The translations under genes were made by a program, and so were the position numbers. Below the pieces are notes generated by a model. It was not told the DNA's origin and made no database searches. It saw only the letters and a program-made list of their open reading frames with translations. Positions 1 through 8,040 of a DNA stretch of 64,000 nucleotides are shown piece after piece; within the stretch, counting starts at the first letter, position 1, and the number at the start of each line of letters is the position of its first letter. Source of the stretch: Marinoscillum sp049115815 (GTDB lineage Bacteria; Bacteroidota; Bacteroidia; Cytophagales; Cyclobacteriaceae); NCBI GenBank assembly GCA_049115815.1, contig JAGDZO010000015.1, positions 18,573-82,572 on the forward strand, given 5' to 3'.

Positions 1-241
1 TTATCAAGGTTTCAAAAAGCGAAAGACTGTTTTTCTTCGCTCTTTTGAAGTCATTGCTAAAATGCAACAAGCTGATAGAAGGGGTGAGGTTGGCTCTTAT
101 GTAAAAGGATTCTGTCTCATCGGCAAAACCGAGAATGAGCTCATCCTTATTTTGGGTAAAGCACTCGAGCAGTTGCTTGCCTTGAAGCTTTGGATTCAGG
201 TGTTTGGCGAGTCTTTTGAGAAAAAAGTAATTGTGAAACAC
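1..241 (-). CDS. NFACT-family (RqcH/FbpA-like) protein, N-terminal part only
   Basis: The reading frame enters from the left edge of the window and only the first 80 codons are present. The translation begins VFHNYFFLKRLAKHL and continues with a TQNKDELILGF segment and a FYIRANL segment, which is the usual opening of Bacteroidota NFACT proteins. Family members bind 60S/50S-tRNA complexes in ribosome-associated quality control. The start is taken as GTG at 239-241 because homologous proteins begin at this point and no ATG is available; it lies 12 bases after the stop of the MBL-fold gene, so the two are probably cotranscribed. The C-terminal NFACT-R domain is outside the window, so the role is inferred from the N-terminus only. 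Confidence 0.75.
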   Translation of the reverse strand, partial: MFHNYFFLKRLAKHLNPKLQGKQLLECFTQNKDELILGFADETESFYIRANLTPSISLLHFSNDFKRAKKNSLSLFETLI

Positions 242-253
242 AGCCGTCCAATA

Positions 254-1015
254 TCAGATTTGGATGCTCAACCCATCGAATGCAAATTCGATTCTATAGG
301 GCAACTCCTCTGACACATCTCTGTACTTGCCCATGTGGTGACTCATATGTGTGAAGTATGTCTTTTCAACGTCGAGTTCTTGTGCCAATGCGATCGCCTC
401 GTCAAGGGTGAAGTGACTGATGTGATCCTTTTTTTGCAGTGCATTGAGCACCAGGACTTTTGAGCCCTTTATTTTTAGCTTCTCCTCTTCGCTGATATAA
501 TTGGCATCCGTGATGTAAGTAAAGTCTCCTAGTCGAAATCCGAATACAGGTAATTTGTAGTGAAGCACCTCTATAGGTGTAATATTGAGTCCTTCTATTT
601 CGAATGGCTGATTCTGAATTTCGTTGACCTTTACCCTCGGTACTCCTGGGTATTTATCCTCGGCAAATACATAGGAGAACTCTTTCTTTAGCTGCTCCAA
701 GACGGCCTTACTTCCGTAAATTGGCATGTCTTTTTTTTGCTTGAAATTAAAACTCCTGACATCATCCATTCCAGCCGTATGATCTTTATGGGCATGGGTA
801 TAAATGACTGCATCAAGTTTCTTGATTCTTTCTCTGAGCATTTGAGTTCTGAAATCGGGTCCTGTATCGATAACCAAACTCAGTCCGTCCGCTTCTATAT
901 GCACGGAAGATCGTGTGCGGTTGTCATGAAAATCCACAGATTGACAAACCTCACAATCACAAGCGATGACGGGTATACCTTGCGAAGTGCCAGTACCGAG
1001 AAAAGTGATTTTCAA
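254..1015 (-). CDS. MBL-fold metallo-hydrolase (PhnP-like)
   Basis: A 253-residue cytoplasmic metallo-beta-lactamase-fold hydrolase. It opens with the beta-strand and loop MKITFLGTGTSQGIP, carries the metal-binding motif THAHKDH near residue 75, and later ligands in ITDANYI and THMSHHMG. Two CxxC-like cysteines (CDCEVC) near residue 19 are typical of the PhnP-like branch, which hydrolyses phosphodiesters; the true substrate is unknown. The start is TTG, overlapping the upstream stop as TTGA, which is the TTG equivalent of a coupled ATGA overlap. It sits in a minus-strand run from the hybrid kinase to the NFACT gene. Family assignment is firm, function is generic. Confidence 0.88.
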   Translation of the reverse strand: MKITFLGTGTSQGIPVIACDCEVCQSVDFHDNRTRSSVHIEADGLSLVIDTGPDFRTQMLRERIKKLDAVIYTHAHKDHTAGMDDVRSFNFKQKKDMPIYGSKAVLEQLKKEFSYVFAEDKYPGVPRVKVNEIQNQPFEIEGLNITPIEVLHYKLPVFGFRLGDFTYITDANYISEEEKLKIKGSKVLVLNALQKKDHISHFTLDEAIALAQELDVEKTYFTHMSHHMGKYRDVSEELPYRIEFAFDGLSIQI

Positions 1016-1287
1016 AACTGAAGTTGTTGTTGTGTGATTTCTTGGTAAAGCTTGCGATTCTTCTCGCTCAACACCTTTTCATCAACGTCAATTTGCTTGA
1101 GAATTTCCAATAGGCTATTGATTTTGCCATCTAGAGAATAGTATTTATTGACAATAGCAATTCGTGTTTCTTTCAGAATACAATACCCTGATTGAAAACT
1201 ACCTTTCTCATACCTCAGCATAAAATCTGTTTCAGAAAAAATGTCTTCAAGCTTATTGAGAAAATGTTTGGTGTATTTAATCTCCAT
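1012..1287 (-). CDS. small conserved-looking protein of unknown function
   Basis: A 91-residue charged soluble protein with no signal peptide or membrane segment. I do not recognise a domain. It overlaps the response-regulator gene by 11 bases at its start and the MBL-fold gene by 4 bases at its end, so translation is likely coupled to both. The N-terminus (MEIKYTKHFLNKLEDIF) has the look of small alpha/beta proteins, and the C-terminus is a helix rich in Lys, Glu and Gln. The tight operon packing and even codon use support a real gene. A link to the kinase/regulator pair is only positional. Confidence 0.7.
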   Translation of the reverse strand: MEIKYTKHFLNKLEDIFSETDFMLRYEKGSFQSGYCILKETRIAIVNKYYSLDGKINSLLEILKQIDVDEKVLSEKNRKLYQEITQQQLQF

Positions 1288-1660
1288 TTACAAGTATATC
1301 ATTAACTGATTCTACCAATGCGTCGTAATTCAGCGGTTTGGACATGAAGTCATCTATTCCCACAGCTTGAAAATCCTCGAGAGAATAGTTATTGGCATTG
1401 CCAGTAATGGCCAATATCGGCACATTGGCATTGTCATTATCTAGCGCCCTGATCTGCTTAGCGCATTCCATACCATCCATCAATGGCATATGAATGTCTA
1501 ATAAGATCAAGTCAAAATTTTCGGTTTGAAGTTTGGTCATCACCTTGGTGCCATCTTTGACCGTGGTGATATCATAGTTTTGCAAGGAGAGGATCTTCTT
1601 AGTTAAGTTTTGGATAACCGAGCTATCCTCCGCGACGAGTATTTTTTTAGGTTGGTTCAT
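1277..1660 (-). CDS. single-domain response regulator (CheY-like)
   Basis: A 127-residue receiver domain with nothing attached. The acidic pocket (AED, residues 10-12), phosphoacceptor Asp55 in LLDIHMP, Thr86 and Lys108 in SKPL are all present, so it should be phosphorylatable. With no output domain it probably acts as a phosphate sink, a phosphorelay intermediate or through protein contacts. It lies 5 bases downstream of the large hybrid kinase, which carries its own receiver and an Hpt domain; the Hpt is the obvious phosphodonor for this protein. Specific target is not visible. Confidence 0.92.
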   Translation of the reverse strand: MNQPKKILVAEDSSVIQNLTKKILSLQNYDITTVKDGTKVMTKLQTENFDLILLDIHMPLMDGMECAKQIRALDNDNANVPILAITGNANNYSLEDFQAVGIDDFMSKPLNYDALVESVNDILVNGD

Positions 1661-1665
1661 GGTGA

Positions 1666-4600
1666 TTAGGTGGTAAAAAAGTTTTTGTGGTTGGCTTTAA
1701 ATTCTTTGAAATTTTTAGTCAGTTTTTTCACTTCTGAAGCCAAATTGCTCATATCGCCATTTTTCAATTTAGCTTCTATCAATTGTGCCTGTGCACTTAG
1801 GCGTTCTATTCCCAATGTTCCTGCATTGCCCTTGAGGGTATGAAGTTCTTTTTTGACAGCATCAATATTACTATCTGCTATCCAATTGTTAATATTTCTG
1901 ATTTGTTCATCTGCCTCATTTTCAAAATCAATCAAAACACTTTTGATCAATTCTTCACCTCCATATTTGTGAAGATGATTCAACGTATTCTGATTAATCA
2001 CCAGCTGCTCAGTACTTTCTTCAAAGACCTCCGAACTCACAGATTTCGGCTCGAAAGTTAGCCATTTCTTTACTTTATCGATCAGATTGTTGGCCTTTAT
2101 TGGTTTGGCGATATAGTCATCCATGCCTTCTTTGAGGAAATTGGATTGGTCCTCTGCCATGGCATAAGCTGTCATAGCCACTACAGGTACCTGCTTGCCA
2201 TTTTTGAGTTTTTTCAATTCTTTAGTAGCCGCAATACCATCCATGTCCGGCATCTGTATATCCATAAACACCATGTCGAAATGATGTTTTTTCACTTGTT
2301 TGATGGCATTGAATCCGCTATCAGCTTCTTGCACTTTACACCCTGACTTTTTCAGGATACTCTTGGCCACCTTGCGGTTAATATCATTGTCGTCAACCAG
2401 GAGTATTTTCGGAGCAGCTTCTGTGAATTGCTTTACAAAAGCCTTTTCGCTTTTGGCTTTTTCTGGTTTCTGAGGGGTATAAGTCTCTCCTTTAAAGGTG
2501 AACCAAAAGGTGCTACCAAGCCCTGGAGTGGATGCCACGCCTATTTCACCTTCCATTGATTTCACCAACTCTTTAGAAATCACCAGTCCAAGGCCGGTTC
2601 CCGAATAGTTCTTGCTGCTTGAACTATCGATCTGGCTAAAGCTTTTGAATAGCTTGTTAATGTCTTCTTGATTGATCCCAATACCCGAGTCTTTAATAGA
2701 CACTTTGAACTCCCATCCATCTTCGCTTTTGTTTGCGATTCTTAGGCTCAAATTGATATTGCCAGAAGCGGGTGAGAATTTAATGGCATTGGAAGTCAGA
2801 TTGGATAATACCTGAATCAACCTAGTCTCATCAGCCATGATGTACTCGGGCACCTCGTTATCTAAGTGATAGAAAAGTGAGTTTCCACTCAAATGCGCCT
2901 GCTGGGAGTAGAGGTCGTAGATTTTCTTGAAAGTGTCAAATAATTTGACCGGATGCTTTCGCAATTCCATTTTGCCCGCCTCGATTTTTGAAAGGTCTAG
3001 AATGTCATTAAGGATATTCAATAGATTATCAGACGACTTCTTGATAGTACGTATGTAGTCAGACTGTTCTTTATTCAATTTGGTTGAGCCAATGAGGTCA
3101 ATCATCCCTATGATCCCATTCATAGGTGTTCTGATCTCGTGACTCATATTTGCCAAAAATCGCTCCCTTACTTTGAGGGATTTTTCTGCTACTTCCTTGG
3201 CTTCTCTCAGTTGTTGGTTGGTTTCCTTGATCGCGGTGAAATCTCTGGCTACTCCTTCTATCTCAAATCCATCTGCAGTTTTATTAATCAACCTCACATT
3301 ACTCAATACCTGAATTCTTCTGCCATCCTTCCGAGTCAGTACCCCCTCAAAATTTTGAATTTGTACTTCTTGGTAGAGGTTTTTAAGTAGATAGTTGAGG
3401 TTGGATTTAGAGATGAAAAAGTCTGAAATAGGACGGCCCAGTACATCTTTTTGAGAATATCCCAGCACCTTCTCAACTGACGGACTTACCATTGAGACAA
3501 TCCCATTTTCGGTACATCTAAAGTATATATCCTGAAACGATTCAAAGATGTTTCTGAATTTTTCTTCACTCTCTTTCAGTGCCGTATCTGACCTTTTCTT
3601 TTCGGTGATATCATTAGCGATTGAAGAGATTTCGGTCACCTTACCATCTACAGACTCAATAGGGTTGAGATAAATATCTCTCCATACCATTTCACCATTG
3701 GGTTTTTTCTGGCATGTTTCGAAGTGTAGTGCCTTTCCTTCGAATACCTTGTTGTATTTTTCTTTCCAGAACTCGAGAGAGTTATCCTCCATCAAATCAA
3801 GCCCATTTTGCATGAGACTCATCCCATGCTTGGGTGGGATGCCATAATATTCCTGAAAAGCCTGGGCATAATTTTTATTAAATGATGTAAACTCAAAGTC
3901 TCTATTGATGGACCAGATTTGGTGAGTACTGCTTTCAAAAATAGCGTTGATCCGAGCACCTTGGTTCTGAATTTTCTTAGTGTTTTGCTCTCTCTCTAGA
4001 GCAATAGCAATCTGCCCAGAGATAAAGTCAAGCAATTCCAAATCTTTGTGATTGTAGGCTGATTGATCTTCCGAGGACTCTATTGACAGTACACCGATTG
4101 GAGATTTTTGGAGATAAATAAGCACTCCCAACCAAATGCTAGGTGGTTTTTTGGATAATCTGACTTTTTTTTGTGAGGCGATTTTCTCAATGCCGTCACC
4201 GTAGATAATCAATGGCTTGCCTCGCTCGAATGTGTAGTTAGCCAATAGTTTTTCCAAAGCACTCACAGCTTGCTTTGATATTTTCTTTTCCTCTGATATC
4301 CTATAGATAGGATCGTATTCTATTCCTTTTTTTAGATAAACGCTGAAATTCTTCACTTTAAGAATTTCATTCAACTCTAAAAAAATCTTCTCATAAAAGT
4401 CCTCATTGGAGTACTTGGAGATGGTAATATTGGCGATTTTGTAATAGAGACTCTGAGCTCTTTCAGCCCTAAATCGCTCAGTAATGTCAAAAAATACGCA
4501 CCTAAATTCTATTGGGCTGTCATCCTTAAAAACCGCGGTGAGTTTACCTATGACATAGATGTTTTTGCCGGATTTTGTCTTTAATACAGTTTCAAATCGT

Positions 4601-4926
4601 TCTAATCTGCTTCCTGCGGAGGTGCGCAGGAGATTTTCGAGTGTTGATTTCTGATGATCCGGATGAATGACGTCTACAAATTTGAGGTCACTGAGTTCCT
4701 TTTCTCTATACCCCAACTTATTGCGCCATGCTTCATTGACGAATTGAAATTCACCGGCAGGAGAGAAGATCTGAATTAGATCACTCGAAGAATCAAAGAG
4801 CTCCTTGAGATGAAAATTATCCTGATGAATCTGATCAAAATATTTCTGCTGAGAGGATTCAAGCCTTTCTTGAAGGACTTGGACCTCATTTTTTAATGCT
4901 TCAATATCTCTCTCAAGTAGTCCCAT
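1666..4926 (-). CDS. PAS/GAF hybrid sensor histidine kinase with receiver and Hpt domains
   Basis: A cytoplasmic multi-domain phosphorelay protein of 1086 residues. Order: short coiled coil (1-40), PAS (about 40-155), GAF (about 165-310), two further PAS domains (about 325-575), HisKA with phospho-His596 in NMSHEIRTPMNG, HATPase_c with GTGLGLVIS, a receiver with Asp889 in FMDIQMPDMDG, and a C-terminal Hpt with His1029 in LHTLKGNAGTLG. It contains no membrane segment, so it should sense an intracellular signal. I chose ATG at 4926; a TTG six codons upstream would leave almost no space to the divergent miaA. The adjacent single-domain regulator is a plausible partner. The ligand cannot be deduced. 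Confidence 0.93.
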   Translation of the reverse strand: MGLLERDIEALKNEVQVLQERLESSQQKYFDQIHQDNFHLKELFDSSSDLIQIFSPAGEFQFVNEAWRNKLGYREKELSDLKFVDVIHPDHQKSTLENLLRTSAGSRLERFETVLKTKSGKNIYVIGKLTAVFKDDSPIEFRCVFFDITERFRAERAQSLYYKIANITISKYSNEDFYEKIFLELNEILKVKNFSVYLKKGIEYDPIYRISEEKKISKQAVSALEKLLANYTFERGKPLIIYGDGIEKIASQKKVRLSKKPPSIWLGVLIYLQKSPIGVLSIESSEDQSAYNHKDLELLDFISGQIAIALEREQNTKKIQNQGARINAIFESSTHQIWSINRDFEFTSFNKNYAQAFQEYYGIPPKHGMSLMQNGLDLMEDNSLEFWKEKYNKVFEGKALHFETCQKKPNGEMVWRDIYLNPIESVDGKVTEISSIANDITEKKRSDTALKESEEKFRNIFESFQDIYFRCTENGIVSMVSPSVEKVLGYSQKDVLGRPISDFFISKSNLNYLLKNLYQEVQIQNFEGVLTRKDGRRIQVLSNVRLINKTADGFEIEGVARDFTAIKETNQQLREAKEVAEKSLKVRERFLANMSHEIRTPMNGIIGMIDLIGSTKLNKEQSDYIRTIKKSSDNLLNILNDILDLSKIEAGKMELRKHPVKLFDTFKKIYDLYSQQAHLSGNSLFYHLDNEVPEYIMADETRLIQVLSNLTSNAIKFSPASGNINLSLRIANKSEDGWEFKVSIKDSGIGINQEDINKLFKSFSQIDSSSSKNYSGTGLGLVISKELVKSMEGEIGVASTPGLGSTFWFTFKGETYTPQKPEKAKSEKAFVKQFTEAAPKILLVDDNDINRKVAKSILKKSGCKVQEADSGFNAIKQVKKHHFDMVFMDIQMPDMDGIAATKELKKLKNGKQVPVVAMTAYAMAEDQSNFLKEGMDDYIAKPIKANNLIDKVKKWLTFEPKSVSSEVFEESTEQLVINQNTLNHLHKYGGEELIKSVLIDFENEADEQIRNINNWIADSNIDAVKKELHTLKGNAGTLGIERLSAQAQLIEAKLKNGDMSNLASEVKKLTKNFKEFKANHKNFFTT

Positions 4927-4966
4927 TAGTCTAAAATTACCCAATAAATGCTACTTTCGATGATTG

Positions 4967-5881
4967 ATGGATTCTAAAAGTAAAATACTTGTTTCAGTAG
5001 TAGGGCCAACTGCAGTTGGGAAGACCAAATTAGCAATTGAGATTGCCCAACATTTCAATACAGAGATCATTTCTGCGGACTCTAGACAATTCTATAGAGA
5101 GCTTGAGATTGGTACCGCCAAACCTGATGAAAGCGAGTTAATCGCTGCAAAGCATCACCTTATCAATAATTTGTCCATCACCGAATTCTTCACTGTCGGA
5201 GATTTCGAAAGAGAAGTACTGGCATTGTTGTTCAAGCTTTTTAAGAAGCATAAAGTCGTTGTTATGGTGGGGGGCTCAGGACTATTCTGCAAAGCGATTT
5301 GGGAGGGCTTGGACGAAATGCCTAGAATCAAGGAAGGAATGAGAGAAGAGCTGAACGATCAATTCGAAAAAGAAGGCTTAGGTGGTTTGTTAAAGGAATT
5401 GAAAGAAAAGGATCCTACATTTTATGATATTGTTGATAGGAATAATCCGCAAAGAGTAATTCGTGCTTTAGAGGTGATAAGATCCTCTGGCCAACCATTT
5501 TCTGAACTGAGAAAAGGAGAGAAAACAAGCCGAGAATTCATCAACTTGAAAATCGGCTTGAATATGGAAAGGGCCGACTTATTTGAACGAATCAACTCAA
5601 GAATGGACCAGATGATCTCAAAAGGATTGTTCGAGGAGGCAGAAAGTTTGACAGGTTGCAAATCTCATAATGCATTGCAGACTGTTGGCTATTCTGAGAT
5701 TTTCAAATACTTGGATGGGGAGTATGATAGGGAAGAGGCCGTTCGATTGTTAAAACGAAATAGCAGGAGGTATGCCAAGCGTCAACTTACTTGGTTTCAG
5801 AAGGATGAAGAAATAGCATGGTATCAGCCAAATGATTTGGATCAAATCATTCGGCTAATTGAATCTCAATTAAATACTTAG
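4967..5881 (+). CDS. miaA: tRNA dimethylallyltransferase
   Basis: MiaA transfers a dimethylallyl group to N6 of A37 in tRNAs reading UNN codons, the first step toward ms2i6A. The protein has the P-loop GPTAVGKTK at the N-terminus, the SADSRQFYRE substrate motif, and the DRNNPQRVIRALEV segment typical of the family, and its 304-residue length is normal. The start is ATG at 4967; a TTG immediately before it is less likely. The gene is transcribed away from the hybrid kinase with about 40 bases between starts, and its last 12 bases overlap the convergent pfkA. Confidence 0.96.
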   Translation: MDSKSKILVSVVGPTAVGKTKLAIEIAQHFNTEIISADSRQFYRELEIGTAKPDESELIAAKHHLINNLSITEFFTVGDFEREVLALLFKLFKKHKVVVMVGGSGLFCKAIWEGLDEMPRIKEGMREELNDQFEKEGLGGLLKELKEKDPTFYDIVDRNNPQRVIRALEVIRSSGQPFSELRKGEKTSREFINLKIGLNMERADLFERINSRMDQMISKGLFEEAESLTGCKSHNALQTVGYSEIFKYLDGEYDREEAVRLLKRNSRRYAKRQLTWFQKDEEIAWYQPNDLDQIIRLIESQLNT

Positions 5882-6841
5882 TATTTCCACCAATCTCATC
5901 AATTCTTGGTTGATTGGTTTTGATTTTGAAATGGCTAATTTGAAGCTGGTATAAGTGATTTTGTCATTGACTACACCTACCATGGCATTTTTCTCTCCGT
6001 TGATCAATCCTTCAACGGCTGCCAATCCTAATCGTGAAGAAAGAATTCTGTCATAAGATGTTGGGCTACCTCCTCGCTGAATGTGCCCAAGTGTGGAGAC
6101 TCTGATATCCAGCCCCGGTAACTCCTGCGCCACTTTGCCAGCTATTTCTATGGCATCACCTTGTTCTCCGCCTTCAGCTACTACTACTATGGATGATGTC
6201 TTCTGGTTGTCTCGACCATCTTTTAGCGTGTTGATCACATCTTTCAGATTGACGGAAGTCTCTGGTACCATGACCAACTCTGCACCTCCACCTATACCGC
6301 TTTGGATGGCTATGTACCCAGAATTTCTCCCCATCACCTCTACGAAGAATACTCTATCGTGAGAATTCGCAGTATCTCTAATCTTGTCAATTGCGTCTAG
6401 CGCAGTATTTACTGCAGTATCAAAACCTATGGTATAATCAGATCCGAATAAATCATTGTCAATAGTGCCTGGTGCCCCCACGATAGGAATACCATATTCT
6501 TCATAAAAAATATTAGCACCTGTGAATGTACCATCACCACCTATCGCCACAATACCTTCAATACCTCGCTTACTCAGTTGCTCGTAGGCTTTGGCGCGTC
6601 CTTCTTTGGTCATAAATTCCTTGGACCTTGCTGATTTGAGGATTGTTCCTCCTCTCTGCACTATGTTACTTACAGAGTATGATTTCATTTTATAGATGTC
6701 GCCATCTATCATGCCATTGTATCCATATTTGATACCATAGACATCCAAGCCAAGATAAAGGCCTGTCCTAACCACAGATCGAATACATGCATTCATTCCG
6801 GGTGCGTCTCCTCCTGATGTAAAAACACCAATACTCTTCAT
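5870..6841 (-). CDS. pfkA: 6-phosphofructokinase
   Basis: ATP-dependent phosphofructokinase, which commits fructose 6-phosphate to glycolysis. The sequence shows the ATP site GGDAPGMN, the GGDGTFTGA loop, the catalytic PGTIDND segment, the VEVMGRNSG motif and the late HIQRGGSP motif. The length of 323 residues matches bacterial PfkA. The GGDGT (rather than GGDGS) loop points to ATP over pyrophosphate. It converges with miaA and their 3' ends overlap by 12 bases, so no terminator separates them. Start is ATG with about 120 bases upstream before the glycan locus. Confidence 0.97.
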   Translation of the reverse strand: MKSIGVFTSGGDAPGMNACIRSVVRTGLYLGLDVYGIKYGYNGMIDGDIYKMKSYSVSNIVQRGGTILKSARSKEFMTKEGRAKAYEQLSKRGIEGIVAIGGDGTFTGANIFYEEYGIPIVGAPGTIDNDLFGSDYTIGFDTAVNTALDAIDKIRDTANSHDRVFFVEVMGRNSGYIAIQSGIGGGAELVMVPETSVNLKDVINTLKDGRDNQKTSSIVVVAEGGEQGDAIEIAGKVAQELPGLDIRVSTLGHIQRGGSPTSYDRILSSRLGLAAVEGLINGEKNAMVGVVNDKITYTSFKLAISKSKPINQELMRLVEILSI

Positions 6842-6910
6842 AATCAGTTCTTTAATATATTTTTTTCGGTTGGGCTAACCTGTATTATTCCTTTGGGCGC
6901 TCAATATTAA

Positions 6911-6918
6911 CAAAAATA
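6911..6918 (-). promoter_or_regulatory. candidate -7 box for pfkA
   Basis: On the minus strand the sequence reads TATTTTTG, which fits the Bacteroidota -7 consensus TAnnTTTG, about 70 bases upstream of the pfkA ATG. I see no good TTTG box at the expected -33 position, so this is a weak call. Confidence 0.3.
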
Positions 6919-6972
6919 TGTTGCTGATTGAAAGATGAAAATCTTTAATTTGGACGGTAACGATTGCATAGA

Positions 6973-8040
6973 ATGAATATTCCTTTTTTCGACCTGAAAC
7001 GACAGAATTTGTACCTCAAAAATGAGCTTGATGAAGTTTATCAGCGAGTATTAGAGTCTGGTCAATTTATTCTGGGGGATCAAGTTGCCCTTTTTGAGAA
7101 ACAATTTTCAGAATATCTCGGAGTGGGGTACTGTATTGGTTGTGGGAATGGTACAGACGCGTTAGAAATTCTCCTACAGGCTCTAGAATTGGGGCAAGGT
7201 GATGAAGTGTTGGTGCCTTCTTTTGGTTGGGTATCGCCATACCTTGCGGTACGGCAAGTGGGAGCCACTCCAGTATTAGTGGATGTAGACCCAATAACTG
7301 GCAATATGTGTCCTGAGAGTTTAAGGAGCTTGGTTACTGCCAAGTCAGAAGCTGTGATTCCCATTCATCTTTATGGCATCCCATGTGATATTGTTGAAAT
7401 ACAATCTATTTGCAGTGATCATCGTCTAGCTCTGATAGAAGATTGTGCGCAAGCTCACGGAGCTAAAGTGGGAAATACCCATTGTGGGGCATTCGGTCAT
7501 GCAGCGATTTTTAGTTTCTACCCTACCAAGAACCTAGGCGCACTGGGTGATGCCGGAGCTATAGTAACTGATGATGGAATTTTGGCAGATAAGATTAGAT
7601 CAATAACTAATTACGGTAAGGTAAAAGGGAAATTGGTCAATCAAGGACGGAATAGTAGAATGGATGAAATTCAGGCTGGAATCTTAGTTGCTAAGTTGCC
7701 GTATTTGACAGAATGGAATCTCAAGAGGAAGGCTATTGCAAAAAGATATGCCGAGGCAAGCGGTAGTGATGAATATGGTCATGATTACTCGGTCTATCAC
7801 CAATTCGTTTTGAGAGTAAGAGAACGAAGTGTTTTTCGTGATAAATTATTGGATGCAGGAATAGAAACGTTTATCCACTATCCATTTACAATTAACTCAA
7901 CCTATGGTACCACACGATTTGAGAACGCAGAAATGTTGGCAGAGCAGGTAGTGTCATTGCCGGTATTTCCCGAGTTGACGGAAGAAGAAATCGCTTACAT
8001 TTGTGATCAATTGAAGCATTTAAGAAAATTCATTTTATGA
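6973..8040 (+). CDS. DegT/DnrJ/EryC1/StrS-family sugar aminotransferase (FdtB/QdtB-like)
   Basis: A PLP-dependent enzyme that aminates a keto-sugar nucleotide. The PLP lysine is Lys186 in FYPTKNLGALGD, and the GNGTDAL, IHLYG and IEDCAQAHGA motifs are those of the family. The spacing and wording around the lysine resemble 3-amino-3,6-dideoxyhexose transaminases. I chose ATG at 6973, three codons after an upstream TTG, because homologues start with the IPFFDLKRQN segment. It overlaps the YfhO gene as ATGA, so they form one unit. It opens the glycan locus but points opposite to most of its genes. The sugar product is not determined. Confidence 0.9.
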   Translation: MNIPFFDLKRQNLYLKNELDEVYQRVLESGQFILGDQVALFEKQFSEYLGVGYCIGCGNGTDALEILLQALELGQGDEVLVPSFGWVSPYLAVRQVGATPVLVDVDPITGNMCPESLRSLVTAKSEAVIPIHLYGIPCDIVEIQSICSDHRLALIEDCAQAHGAKVGNTHCGAFGHAAIFSFYPTKNLGALGDAGAIVTDDGILADKIRSITNYGKVKGKLVNQGRNSRMDEIQAGILVAKLPYLTEWNLKRKAIAKRYAEASGSDEYGHDYSVYHQFVLRVRERSVFRDKLLDAGIETFIHYPFTINSTYGTTRFENAEMLAEQVVSLPVFPELTEEEIAYICDQLKHLRKFIL

